Origin: Carposina sasakii
Lineage: Eukaryota > Arthropoda > Insecta > Lepidoptera > Carposinidae
NCBI GenBank assembly: GCA_014607495.2
Contig: CP053170.1
Location: forward strand, 8,866,001-8,930,000
DNA: 64,000 nucleotides
Direction of reading: 5' to 3'
The notes beneath the pieces were generated by a model. It made no database searches and was not told the DNA's origin. It was given only the letters and a program-made list of their open reading frames with translations. Position numbers and translations under genes: made by a program. How positions within the stretch are numbered: the stretch's first letter is position 1; every line of letters begins with the position of its first letter. Shown in pieces: positions 1 through 10,324 of the stretch.

Positions 1-410
1 TAGCATGTAGCAATAATCAGCTGGCTTCCCAGCAAACATGCCCGTCTCCAGCCGCTGCGAGTAGCTGTATAGGAAGTAGCAGTTTATCAGGAAGTGGAAC
101 CCAGTGGATGGGCCTATTGGGTAGAAGAATAGGGCTGTGAATGGTCTCCATATCTGAAACAAGTTGCATATATGGTTATTCACAGATTAGATACTTGATT
201 ATTATATTTGAAATTAAATGAACTAATATTTTGTTAAAAATGATAGTAAGAACTCACCTGGAACTGGCTTATCAATGCAGTAGTATCCAAAATGAAATGG
301 TGGTAGTTTATTATTCCAAACCGACCGATAATACTTAGAACTAATGTGAACGTGAGCCAGTACCGCGTAAAAAACGGTATACTGTAGAAAAAGTCCTTAA
401 ATTCAGTCAT
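1..410 (-). CDS. DERL1: Derlin-1-like ER membrane protein, N-terminal part (gene runs off the window)
   Basis: Two exons are visible on the minus strand: 410-258 (51 codons, phase 0, donor GTGAGT) and 153-1 (51 codons, acceptor ttgtttcag). The 104-bp intron leaves the frame intact. The start Met (MTEFKDFFYSIP) is chosen because it fits the family N-terminus; an in-frame ATG 14 codons upstream would add a tail atypical of Derlins. Seen: an aromatic-rich first membrane segment at about residues 15-37, the Derlin WR motif at W53-R54, G-P-S-T-G-F at about 66-71, and RLETGMFAGKPADY near residue 90, which matches Derlin-1 better than Derlin-2/3. Family knowledge: Derlins are rhomboid-like pseudoproteases of the ER membrane that help move misfolded proteins to the cytosol for p97 and proteasome degradation. 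The remaining membrane segments lie outside the window. The gene is divergent from the crotonase gene. Confidence 0.93.
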
Positions 411-825
411 TTTGTGGCCTTCTACCAGAGTAAACACAAGAGATATAAACACTTCACATGAACTGTGGATGCTAGTTACTCTTTAGATATGGTTTGGTGT
501 GAGCTGTCTGTACATAGATGCGTAAAATATCCTGCTTATGATGAAATGGTACACAAAATAGCAATGTACACGTGTCCTCAGTGAATTTGTCCAGAAAAAA
601 ATTCAAGTGGATCGGGCCATTCGGATGACATGACAGACATTACAATTTTTTTTTTACAAAACTTGTTTTGGTTTGGCATGATGTTTGGAAGTATTGAGTA
701 GGCGTAGAGCATGAACATAATATGGCGTAGAGTAGAATTCTCTTTCTACGTTTTAAACAATATTGGCAGAATGTGTTCATTCACACGAATTCCTGTTGAC
801 TGACACAAAAAAAAAAAACTGAAAA
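411..825. promoter_or_regulatory. Derlin-1 side of the divergent upstream region
   Basis: About 415 bp lie between the Derlin-1 start and the inserted hAT-like element. The stretch is AT-rich and ends in an A-tract just before the 8-bp target duplication. I see no clear TATA or initiator motif. With the segment after the element (1624-1667) it forms what was probably a compact bidirectional promoter. The regulatory role is inferred from gene orientation only. Confidence 0.4.
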
Positions 826-1615
826 TAGGGATGAGCGATATTAGTAAAATATCGATATAGAAATTGATAGCTAAATATCAATAATTCGATATTTTATAAT
901 AACTATCAAAAACCATGGTCAACTGTATGTTATGTACAAAAAATAGTGTGAGAAATAATGGACATCACATTTTTTATCAGAATTTATTAAAAAATATAAG
1001 AAACAATTATGGGTTACAAAAAGTTTAGGTTAGTGTTGGAAACACTACCAACATCAAATTGTATTAGCATTATTTTATTTAGGCTATGAACTGTCAACTG
1101 CTTGACAGCTGTCAAACTAGGTATATATAGGTCGCCCACCCGTGGCCCGGTCTTGTCCGTCTGAATCCGTCATACTGTATGCTAGTAAGTAAGAAACTAA
1201 AGCGCCACACGTGAGTGTGTGGTATCTAGCAATTTGTGCTTGTTCCTCGAGAAGAAATAAATTTCCAATTTGGCAACCAACATCTTTCTCTCAACTTCAT
1301 AAATAATACAGTCCACTAAGGTAATAAGAGAAGCGCAAGTACTTAGAGACTCGCACATTTAGGTTATTAACTAAAACTCCCATAGTTTTTGTCAATGCTC
1401 TGCAATATAAGCAACTTTGACAGCAATTATCCTTTCAGCCGGTTTCGTTGCTGGTACAGAGTCTGAGAACTGAGCTGACTACTGACTGACTTTTAATAAA
1501 TCAATGAATGAAAATTTACTGAAAAATAGGGATGCTACTCTGCCTGCCGAGTTTGCTCATAAAAAACTATGTATATCGATATTTCAACGATATCGAAAAA
1601 TATCGCACATCCCTA
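826..1615. mobile_element. Non-autonomous hAT-like element with 8-bp TSD
   Basis: The 790-bp segment starts TAGGGATGAGCGATATT and ends in the inverted AATATCGCACATCCCTA. It is flanked by the perfect 8-bp direct repeat ACTGAAAA (818-825 and 1616-1623). An 8-bp duplication with short TA-GGG type ends fits the hAT superfamily. No transposase frame is present, so it needs a helper in trans. The subterminal regions are rich in ATCGATAT-like motifs on both sides. A TATATATAGG followed by a GC-rich stretch near 1125-1155 looks promoter-like but is untested. Confidence 0.8.
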
Positions 1616-1667
1616 ACTGAAAATAAATTTTGAAATGTATTTTTTATAGTGCAAGGTATAGGTAATA

Positions 1668-4600
1668 ATGCGGTCTTTAGCTAAGAGAATTATATCTGCT
1701 ACTAATTTATCATTTAGAAGGCAAAATAGTATCAGGCTAGCTTCAAGCGATGCCCAAAAAAAAGATGATAAAGAATCAACAGAAGAAATCAGGAAAAGTA
1801 AGGTTATGTTATGTTTACAAATTGTCTTTAAACTTTTGGTTTTAATTTAATATTCAATTTATATTATTATGTAGATATCGTCGTTGAAAAATATGCTGGT
1901 GTTGTCACCCTGAGTATCGATAGGAGGCCGTCTCGGAATAGTTTAAATGAAGAAACGATGCGAGAAATAACGGTGGCCCTTGATGAATTTGAAAAAGATC
2001 CGGAAGCGAAGGTTTTAGTCCTGAATGGAGAAGGAGGTACATTCTGCTCGGGCTTTGATATTGATTGCATAGCGGATAACGGATACAACAATTTGAAGGA
2101 TGCTGCTGTAAGTACATGAATGCTGAAAAAACAGTTCCTTTTGATCAGTTTGTTTGCCTCTCAAACACATTATGAGAGTTCAAATTTAATGGATGGAACG
2201 GGAGATTGAGCCTTGTGGTGTGCTTTGGGGGAGGCCTACATCCAGCAGTGGATGGCAATAGGCTAATAATGTATATAGCACAAGTGCTAGTTCATGAAGT
2301 AAGTCCATTCTAGTACAAACCTTTTATCTTCAGGCTCGTCTTATGCACCGCCCGCTGTGTGACAAGCCTATCATAGCGGCAGTAACTGGGTATGCAGTGG
2401 CTGAGGGGTTTGAGCTGGCTTTGGCATGTGATCTAAGAGTTATTGAGGATACTGCTGTTATGGGATGCCTGGGCCGCAGGTTTGGTATGTGTAACTTGGA
2501 ATATGATTTAATGATTGTTTAGGAAAGGGCAGGGCCAAGGGGAAAATTTCTAGAAGTCAGTCAAAGAGTTACCTGTGTTTTCTCTTCTTTCTTCTTCCGT
2601 GCGGAGTTTATCTTAAGGTTTAGGTTCACAGTTCACTATAGTCCACTTTTAGGGTAAGGGCACTCTGATTGGGTAGGTCAGTTTGTCACACACAAAATTC
2701 ACTTGCCAAGACACAAGGTCAGTACCGAGGTGGTTGGACAACTGGCAGATGCAGGGAGGGGGAAAAAATGTGGCCAGCGTCCATGGCTAGGAAAAGAGAT
2801 AGGAAAATTAGAAGAGGGAGAAACAAAATTATAGTTTTAACAATGATATGGCAAGAAAGTTGTCAACTTGCAGAAATTTTATTATTCTAATAGAGTACCT
2901 AGACTTCAGAAAGAGGTTATCTTAGCAGTATGGTACTTGCATTTCTATGTTATTTTTCAGGTGTACCACTAAGTTTGTATGGAGGCAGGCGATTGGTGTC
3001 TCTCATAGGACTGTCTAGAGCTTTGGATCTGATCATGACAGGAAGACTTATTAATGGGAAAGAGGCAAATGAGTTTGGATTAGCTGCTAAACTTACTAGC
3101 ACTGGCACAGGTAAATAACCAACTATAAGTACATATATGCCAAAGAGGTAGCTAAAACTACTGGATTATCATGAAGGAGTCTTATAAGGTTAGGCAGAAG
3201 AGTGTCAATTACAATTATCTGTCTACATACAAAAAAATTTAGTTCCAAAATCGAGCATAGGTGTTGCAATATAATAGATAAATAAAAAAAGCCTTTTATT
3301 CCATATTTACAATTAGTATTAATAGTTATGAACACTGTATTTTTACTTAGAATGAAACCCCCCTTGGGTGAAGGCCTCCTCCAACAATTGCCACTTTTCT
3401 CTATCTTGAGCCAGTTTTTGCCAAAGTGGTCCTTTCACCTCATCCTCCCACCTTATGTATCTGCCTTTTGCTCTCTTCTATATACTCTAGTAAAGTTATT
3501 CCTGTGACTGATGACTGATACGAACATTATAATTGCAGCACTAGGAGAGGCAGTAAAACTAGCGAAATCCCTTGTGAAGTTCCCTCAAAATGCACTGATA
3601 ATGGACAAACTGGCTGCAGTGAACTCACAACTGAACCCCAACAGTGAAGAGAGTATGAGAGATGAGGCACTCGCTGCCAGCCTCCTTGGTAATGCCTTCG
3701 AGGATATGAAGGAAGGTGTTAAAAAGTTCCATAAAGGTTAGACCAATAAGTTTGTACTCCTTCAATCTGAGAATTTTGCAGGAGAGCTGCATTTAAATTG
3801 TAATATTACATTAACACTTTCACGGACACAGAACCGTTACGAAATTTTTATGTGACAAAAAATTCTCATACAAATATTTACTCCACCCTTAGGCAGTTCA
3901 TCTCATAATGCAGTAAGTTGAGTAAGTGTTATGGCAGTATCGTCCACAAGCGGTACAGCTCAATGGAACGCTCACGCCCACAGACGTAATGTCACTAACC
4001 AATCCACCTCAAAGGCAAAGAGTGCCCGTGTGAGTGCTTCAAACAAATCGCTACAAATATTTTTGCTGTGACACTACCGAATATTTGTGTATGCACGATA
4101 CGGCACTAGGTCACGTGACTCCTTAAAATACTATGTAAATTGACGGGCTGTCGACGGCGTGGCCCATTTGAAGAGATAAAATTCACCGTCCACGGGCGTG
4201 CTGCCATATCACAAAAAACAAATTTCCGCCTCTCGACGATGAGAATGTGTTAAATATAAAAGTGTATAGTTTTGACTTATTTAAAAGCAATTGAGTTGCA
4301 TTTTAGTTATATTAGAATCTGAAATCTTGCCGCGTGGTGCCGGCATAGTAGAATTCGTACCACCCCGTGTTCGCCCGTGGGTATCGTACGAGGGTATTAA
4401 ATTAAGGGTTTCCAGGAGGTGGGCAGCAGCGCCTCCCGTGTTGACAACATAGTCCAAAATACAAACTGCGGTCACCAACCCGCCTGCCCAGCGTGGTGAC
4501 TATGGGCAAATATACCCCCATGCCAGTCTTGTGGCGTGCCCCGGGGGAGGCCTACGTCCAGCAGTGGACTGTAATAGGCTGATGATGATGATGAGAATCT

Positions 4601-4867
4601 GAAAAATTCTTAAGTATGTATCTAAATTTTCTTTCAAGAATGAATAAGAGGGATATTTTCACAATTTATTTTTAATTTTTTGTAGGCATCGGCAAACATG
4701 GTAAATTCTACAATCTTACCGAAATGCCTCTCAAAGATTGGGAGCTAGAAGATTCTTATGAGGAAATAACTATTTGCAAAGACCCTAGCGGTGAAGTTAA
4801 AGATAGTCAAAGTGAGGCTAAGGACAGTAAAACTGAAGTGCCTAGTGATGAAAAGCCAAAGAAATAG
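1668..4867 (+). CDS. Enoyl-CoA hydratase/isomerase (crotonase) family protein, probably mitochondrial
   Basis: Six exons join in frame: 1668-1797, 1875-2107, 2334-2484, 2961-3110, 3539-3736, 4686-4867, giving 347 aa. All introns are GT-AG (GTAAGG, GTAAGT, GTATGT, GTAAAT, GTTAGA donors). Residues 1-27 are rich in Arg, Ser and Leu and lack acids, like a mitochondrial presequence. The crotonase fold starts near residue 45. The first oxyanion-hole segment is FCSGFDI (100-106); the second is GYAVAEGFELALACD (140-154), with E148 where rat hydratase Glu144 sits. The second catalytic Glu (rat Glu164, in a P-E-I-L context) has no counterpart: the segment reads MGCLGRRFGVPL (164-175). The C-terminal ~30 residues are a Lys/Glu/Ser-rich tail. 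It probably acts on acyl-CoA esters, but hydration by the standard two-Glu mechanism is doubtful; isomerase, thioesterase-like or decarboxylase activity is possible. Substrate unknown. Confidence 0.9.
2205..2275 (+). repeat. 3' fragment of the 'cagcagtgga' repeat (family A) in crotonase intron 2
   Basis: It carries the signature 'ggaggcctacatccagcag' followed by a diverged 'ataggctaataatg' end, as in the full copies at 4329 and 57816. Only the 3' 70 bp remain. Confidence 0.7.
2660..2835 (+). repeat. Degenerate non-LTR retrotransposon-like fragment in crotonase intron 3
   Basis: The segment loosely resembles the C-terminal end of LINE reverse-transcriptase polyproteins (arrangement W-x-D...A-G..W...A-x-D-R), read through several frame breaks. 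It lies wholly within the intron 2485-2960. Identification is tentative; it could be unrelated low-complexity purine-rich sequence. Confidence 0.3.
3345..3485 (-). repeat. LINE-derived-looking fragment in crotonase intron 4
   Basis: The stretch beginning 'cttgggtgaaggcctcctcc' and running into pyrimidine-rich sequence resembles the common antisense ends of insect non-LTR elements. It has no open frame. It sits about 50 bp upstream of exon 5, so its pyrimidine-rich strand may have supplied part of the acceptor region. Confidence 0.35.
3815..4249. mobile_element. piggyBac-like MITE at TTAA target in crotonase intron 5
   Basis: The 435-bp segment begins CACTTTCACGG and ends GAGAATGTG, with TTAA on each side (3811-3814 and 4250-4253). 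The ends are short imperfect inverted repeats (CACTTTC versus CACATTC). TTAA duplication is the piggyBac hallmark. No transposase frame. The interior has a CACGTG-type site (ggtcacgtgac, near 4110). Confidence 0.6.
4329..4596 (+). repeat. Family A repeat, near full-length copy
   Basis: It starts near 'cgcgtggtgccggca' and ends 'tggactgtaataggct' followed by (GAT)n. The same ~265-bp unit occurs at 29210 (inverted), 34968 and 57816. A defined 3' end with a simple-sequence tail suggests mobilisation by a LINE (SINE or LINE 3' end). It lies inside crotonase intron 5, about 90 bp before exon 6. Confidence 0.8.
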
Positions 4868-5195
4868 GTTACTTTGTTGCTTATGTTATTATTTTATCTT
4901 ACCCTGTTACGCTCTCGTCGTGAAATTAAGTCTGGCACGTTGTTCCTGTTCCTTGACCAGTAGATTTCTCGTTTAGAAACTTTTAGAGCTTATAAAGAAT
5001 GCAGAAGAAAAATGTTAAATTGTAGGACTTTGAATTTTAACTCTTGTTTAATTAAGTTGTCTAGAAGTTAAGTATTTATAATACAAATTCATTGAAAAAT
5101 TCCACATGTAGATGTCAAAATTAATCTACTTAAGTTCTTTTCTATTCCGTCTATCCTTTTGTTTATAGCTGTGTGGATTCTTTTGTACTTATAAA

Positions 5196-5201
5196 AATAA
5201 A
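5196..5201 (+). promoter_or_regulatory. Poly(A) signal of the crotonase gene
   Basis: AATAAA lies about 330 bp after the crotonase stop codon in an AT-rich 3' region and is the best signal before the convergent proteasome gene. Use of this site is inferred. Confidence 0.55.
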
Positions 5202-5239
5202 ATTAAAATATTTGTGTTTGACTATTAATTACCTTAGTA

Positions 5240-5335
5240 TAATGCTTATGGGCAAAACCCCTCTGTGGCGGTAGCCTTGTGGCGTGCCCTGGGGAAGCCT
5301 ACGTCCAGCATTAGACTGCAATAGGCTGAAGATGA
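5240..5335 (+). repeat. Family A 3' fragment between the convergent genes
   Basis: It shares 'tgtggcgtgccctgggga' and 'actgcaataggctga' with the full copies. It occupies most of the spacer between the crotonase poly(A) signal and the PSMB5 stop codon. Confidence 0.7.
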
Positions 5336-5415
5336 ATGCTTATATGAGGATCGGTCAACTTTCTATTTAACCTACAAAATAAAACAGCGGCTATTCAAAA
5401 ACAAGCTATATTATC

Positions 5416-8400
5416 TCATTCAGTAAGTCCTCTCTCGGCCTGGTACTTGTAATGCAGATCTGAGCAGTCCTCATTGGAGATGTTGACCCAGCCCTTGTCG
5501 TTGATGTGGTACACCCGGACGATGCCGCCCGAGTACGCGTCGCGATGTGTTGCGTGGTAGATGGCACGACGACCCAGTTCTATACGGACAAACAGGTAGT
5601 TTGTTGTAGGCAAAAAGTTCGCTCAATTTGCGTTTTTGGTCGTAATATACACAGATACAATAGCAACAATAAAACAACTCAAACAGGGTAGAAGCATAGA
5701 AAGAAACCTTAGGTCGAAACAAAGATAGTGAGAAGTATATGTAAAAGTAGTAGAACATATATTCCAAAAGGAAGAAGGAAGCTCCATGCATCTGGAGCCT
5801 GCCAGTTCCATCCTGCGTATGTATCTAATGTACTTACAGAAAATAATAAGCACCCACACATTAACAACGCTAATGTACAAGCATAGAGGAATAAGATGTA
5901 GACATAGAGTGCTAATATCATACTAACAGTTTAGATTCACCATTAGACTTTTCGGTGCCTCACAATTCCAGTCCTTGACACTTAGATTCTATTAGTGTAA
6001 TGTATAGTAATTTACTACATTACTAATGTATTGTAATGTATAGTAATGCAGTCTATGTGTCAAGGACTGGAATTGTGAGGCACCGAAAAGTCTAATGGTG
6101 CATCGAAACTGTTAGTATGACATTAGCACTCTATGTCTACATCTTATTCCTCTATGGTACAAGGGAAGATATAAGTTTAATTATAAGCAATTGTACATTT
6201 TATTTTATAATTACAGCCCGCGTATTACATACTAGCATAAGCAATACGGACATAATCATCCTGCCGGCTATCAACAAGTTATTCCCCCCCTACCACACAT
6301 ACCTTGCGCCTCAGCATCCTCCAAGTCCCACTTGTACCCGGAGTCGAGCACTCCGAACGCGTACACGGAGCCCGAGCCCACCGAGAACACGGAGCCCGGA
6401 GTGCGCGTGCCCTCGCTGTCCACGTAGTACAACTGCGCGCCCTGCAACCAGCGACTTAGGTTAGAGTGTATCCCTATTAAAGTTATAAAAGAGAAGGTGG
6501 GACTATGAACTGAGTCGCGTGGCAATCGTTAGGCCATGACGTCATGATAGGGGCGGAGCTTCAGCGCCAGTGTAACGCAGTAGCTGTAACCATATGCTTG
6601 TGCTCCGAAATGTAACCGTATTAAAATTACAATGACCCTAGCGCTTATATCAGGGTACTTTTTTACTACAACGTAGTATAATATTGCCATCTAGTGATGA
6701 GTAATTGCACAAGTAAAACAATCTTGAACCATATTGATAATGAGCAAGTAGTTTGACTAGTCATTACAAGTTGTTTTGTATGTAAATGGGCAGGGCTACA
6801 GTGTTCAATGCTCCCCTCGTCCCATACTTCACCCCTACTCCACGGCACACTATTTCTGTATGAAAATATACTTAGCCGCTACTCCTCTTTTATTTCTTCT
6901 CCATGCTCCTCACTAAGGGACGTAATGTAAAGGAAATATATTCCTGAAAACTGCATCGAAATCGGTTCAGCCGTTTCTGAGATTAGCGTGCACAAACGCA
7001 CAGACAAACTGACAAAAATTCCAAAAATAAATGATAAAGGTCTCCTATATTATTTTTTCTCATATATCTTTCATGTACAGACAGCAATCCTTTACATTTT
7101 TATTAAATGTATAGATGAGATATGAAAGACTATTGATAGCAATTTTGTTATATGACCATATTTATAAACCATAGAATAACAACTCCCCAGGAGGCCTTAT
7201 CAATGACAAATGTATATCAGGTAGGGAAACAAAAAACGATGTGAAACCTGTTCCTGTTCTAAACTGCAGATTGTTGTGAAATCGAAATATATTATCTATC
7301 ACTTTTTAGATATTCAATATAACTAATAGGTTGTAAAAATTACCCATTTCTAAGAATAGGCTGAATGAGTCATACATAAGAGAAAAGTAAAAATAAATTA
7401 GGTCAATATGGCTGACTTCAAGTTGTTTCAAAAGTGTGCATGATTATGGGTTCTGGAGAAGTTACTATTCTATGTTTTTTTTTTTAATAGCCTATGCTGT
7501 GTCCCACTGCTGGGCAAAGGCCTCCCCCATTTGAGCCCACACTTGTCTTGTTCCCGCTGTGTTACGAAACATATAATGTAATCTAGCCATCATCGTGAAT
7601 ATGAGGCTTTAAATACATAAATATCCTACTTACCCTCTTATCAATACCAGCAAGCATCATCCCCATACTCAGGCCCATGCCCTTGTAGTTATACACCATA
7701 TTGGCCATCAGCTTGCTGGCCGCTGCCACGGATATGCGCTCTCTATTCCTCAGCTCGTAGAGGCGACATTGCTTTGCGAGCACACGGTCCCAGTACACAC
7801 AATCTGCAGCACCACCAGCTAGAGTACCTGTGGAGGAATAAAATAAGGTATACATAAATAATAAAAAAAAAAAAATCCTTTATCTTGGAAATCCTCTATA
7901 TTTTGGGACTTAGAAAATCATCTCATAGTGCTTCCCTCTCCCCAAGAAATCCCAGTTTTGAAAAAATGGGATTGGGAAGGTGAATTGATTAAATCAGTGT
8001 AAAAGAAAACAAGGGAACATTTTGGGGAAATCAAGATGCATAGCAACATGCAGTGCCGAGGTAGGAAGAAAGAGATTGAGAGTGAGTGGATAAAAAAGAA
8101 ATGGGTTTGAGGACTGTAGTATATGTTGTCTGATAGTGACTCATGCTGGGACTACATTAGCAGGCAAAGATACAGACGGACATAAGGAAAATTATTTTTA
8201 TTTATTTATTGCCTAATCAGAAATAGTTTACATTTGTAAATAATAATTTCAATTTTTGATTATTACATTTTGCCTTAAACTATGGTAACTTTGAGCAAAG
8301 GCCTCCAAATGCACAAAATTCCCGTCTATATTAACTCTTTGATGCACATCAGTTTACTGCCAGTCCCTCAATAATACTTTTAAATATATTTATGGATTTA

Positions 8401-9399
8401 TATTAAATTTAATTAATTAAACATTACTTACCCAGTAAATAGTCATTGATTTCAACAATTTTCTTCATAGACTGTGAGCCAATGAACTGGCCCCCAGTGG
8501 CTCTGGAGTCTACTGCTAACAGAACTCCTCCCTGGAATCAAAGGATACTATGTTTAGTTAAGTGTCAATCTGTAAATCATAAAAGTACCACATACAATAT
8601 TAGTTGCAGACATATCATGAAAATTTTGTAGTCTTAACTCCCTTTGAGCATTTTGAATGTCTCAATAATATCTTCAGATTCTCTTTGCTTTTTCAGAAGT
8701 TATTTCAAATGTTTGTAGTGAAGTTCATACATTCAGGTACACAATGTGGTAAAAGCAGACAGACTGCAAATGACAAAGCTAACTCCAAAATTCCAATAAA
8801 TTATCCTAATAACAATTTATTTTAAATAAAACTATACCTTGTATCTGAAGCCTAAAGTGGTGGTTCCATGATCAAAGTGTAGTTTGATGGCTTTTCCTGT
8901 CTCATCCTGTGTGTTGAACTGTGCAAGGGTTTGGGCAGGCTGGAATAAACATAGGTTAAATTAGCTAATTGGATTTATTAATTGATTGACATTAAAAAAA
9001 TTTAGTACCTGCAACTTGCACTGATATGATCTTGCTTGGTGTGTGTGTGCCCTGATTGGTGAACCTAGGATGCATGTTAAAAGATATGGTTTTATATGAA
9101 ATCATGGCGGTCAGGGTCTCAAAGAGACAAACCATTGATTGGTTGTTCCAAGAAATTGTAATGGCTTACACATTGGCATACTGTGAAGATTCGCTTCTAT
9201 CTAACGTAGGAGAAGAACAAGACTGTTTTTCTTTTGTAAATAACCTATTACTTACATTAGCGAAAGGAGGAGCAGCAAGTTGAGCACTGTTGATAAAGTT
9301 CTGGCTGCACCCAATCACGTCATTTTGAAATGAAGCAAGGGAATCTACCGGCCTCAAATTGATTTTCTCATTTAAACGACACAAATCTAGTAAAGCCAT
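5416..9399 (-). CDS. PSMB5: 20S proteasome subunit beta type-5 (chymotrypsin-like active site)
   Basis: Six exons on the minus strand join in frame: 9399-9256, 8939-8838, 8531-8432, 7827-7634, 6441-6303, 5579-5416, coding for 280 aa, close to insect beta-5 length. Donors are GTAAGT, GTATAG, GTAAGT, GTAAGT, GTATGT. Residues 1-73 are the propeptide; the cleavage motif HG|TTTLGF puts catalytic Thr1 at residue 74. Asp17 is D90 (AVDSRATGG) and Lys33 is K106 ([10 protein letters not shown]), both at the expected spacing. Later motifs are [34 protein letters not shown] and a C-terminus with RDAYSGG. Family knowledge: beta-5 is the N-terminal-nucleophile hydrolase that cleaves after hydrophobic residues in the proteasome core. 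It converges on the crotonase gene, the stop codons lying about 550 bp apart. Introns 4 and 5 hold a Helitron, two MITE-like elements and other repeats. No key residue is missing. Confidence 0.97.
5882..6156. mobile_element. Fold-back (long-TIR) MITE, copy 1, in PSMB5 intron 5
   Basis: The 275-bp unit is an almost complete inverted repeat: it starts CATAGAGGAATAAGATG and ends with the complement, and the 'cggtgcctcacaattccag' block recurs inverted ('ctggaattgtgaggcaccg'). GTACAAG is present directly on both sides, a 7-bp (perhaps 8-bp) target duplication. A second copy is at 59534-59806. No coding capacity. Confidence 0.8.
6465..6905. mobile_element. MITE family J, copy 1, in PSMB5 intron 4
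   Basis: About 440 bp, matched in inverted orientation by 62460-62915. Shared landmarks are 'ccatgacgtcatgatagg', 'gccatctagtgatgag', 'aatgggcagggctacagtgt' and 'tacttagccgctactcct'. The copy at 62460 shows inverted ends (ATTAGAGGAA both ways). It begins within about 25 bp of the exon 5 acceptor. Confidence 0.7.
6921..7115 (-). mobile_element. Helitron-like element (family D), 3'-truncated, in PSMB5 intron 4
   Basis: Read on the minus strand it begins TCTATACATT at 7115 after an A, and matches the complete copies at 26144, 31453 and 53832 ('tgaaaactgcatcgaaat', 'cgtgcacaaacgcacagac'). The CTAG 3' end is missing. Confidence 0.65.
7472..7555 (-). repeat. Family-A-related antisense fragment
   Basis: After an oligo(T) run, 'aatagcctatgctgtgtccc' and 'ctgctgggcaaaggcctccc' resemble the 3' end of family A read in reverse. 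It is a diverged relative, not a close copy. Confidence 0.5.
7860..8425. other. PSMB5 intron 3, no recognisable element
   Basis: This intron contains an A-tract next to exon 4 and mixed purine-rich sequence around 7930-8120, then AT-rich sequence. I see no open frame, terminal repeat or close match to the dispersed families in this window. Confidence 0.4.
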
Positions 9400-9916
9400 T
9401 GTAATTAATAAACTGAAACTTTTAGAATAAAATTGAATGACCAGCAAAAACTTCGAAAACGCCGACGAATTTTGTTTGACAGCTTCGGTTTGACAATATT
9501 TTCTTTTAAAATAATGACAGACAAATGTTTTGCCTGTTGCAAAGGTTTGCAAGTTTGAAATAAAAAATACAAACATTAATTTATTAAAAAATATAATTTA
9601 TTAATTTATATTACATTTACATAACACATTTTTATATAATATTTTTATATAGTATAGGTACAAAATAAAAGTCTTGTATAATAAAAGTAGCTTATTTTTG
9701 CACTAGCGCCATCTAGCATCAAGTAGCTCTACAGGCTAGCTATTAATGAAATTGGTTCAACTATTCGATACTAAAGGGCGAGACGTGCCTATCTAGCTGT
9801 TATTTCAGAACTTGGTTCTAAAAGTTGGTAATTTTGCAGGATAAGGAAAAATGTTTTTCATTCCCATTTTTCGAAAAATTATTAGATCATGTTTTTCTCT
9901 GAATTTACTTACAATA
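9400..9916. promoter_or_regulatory. PSMB5 upstream region
   Basis: About 500 bp before the PSMB5 start, up to the first dispersed element. It is AT-rich with an oligo-AT tract at 9580-9650. Near 9703-9715 there is 'tagcgccatctag', similar to a motif in the family H repeats. I see no obvious TATA box. The promoter role is inferred from position. Confidence 0.35.
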
Positions 9917-10302
9917 TACAGGTAATGATTTTTGGTCGTCAACGTTCCCGAAAACTACGGAATCTCCCAGCATCACGATAATTTTTCTTCATGAAAGCAT
10001 ACCTGGGAAGTGTCTGGTTCCCAAGATATTAGGGTCCAAAGTTGAGTAAATAGACTGCGTTTATCTGCATAAATGTACATAGTCGCACGTAGCAAGATTT
10101 TTTCAAAATAAATAATTAATATCTGTGTATGAAAAAACTAACATAAACACTGGACACTATAAATTTCGGCCGATCAAGTAATTAATTTTTTTTTTCAAAA
10201 AAATTTACATCATTTCCCAGCATTTTTTTGGCATAAACTTACTTCATTTGATGTATAGAGTACGTACCCTTCGTTAAGGGTGCAACGAAAAAACATCCTG
10301 TA
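9917..10302 (+). mobile_element. Family C MITE-like repeat, copy 1
   Basis: The 386-bp unit starts TACAGGTAATGATTTTTGG and ends CATCCTGTA, giving 8-9 bp inverted ends (TACAGG...CCTGTA). Landmarks are 'tcgtcaacgttcccgaaaac', 'tgaaagcatacctgggaag' and 'ttcgttaagggtg'. Copies: 26910 (+), 42897 (-), 54935 (-), with fragments at 13498 and 28251. The ends resemble those of family B. Confidence 0.75.
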
Positions 10303-10324
10303 TACAAACCATAATTTTGTCATA

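Noticed and set aside
1867..2117. Two antisense frames of about 70 codons
   Set aside because: Both are shadows of crotonase exon 2.
5471..5880. Hydrophobic minus-strand frames beside PSMB5 exon 6
   Set aside because: They lie in intron 5 and the exon in other frames; the apparent membrane segments come from T-rich sequence.
9166..9576. A 136-codon minus-strand frame covering PSMB5 exon 1
   Set aside because: Only its middle part is the real exon; the upstream extension lacks beta-5 similarity and the downstream part runs through a GTAAGT donor.
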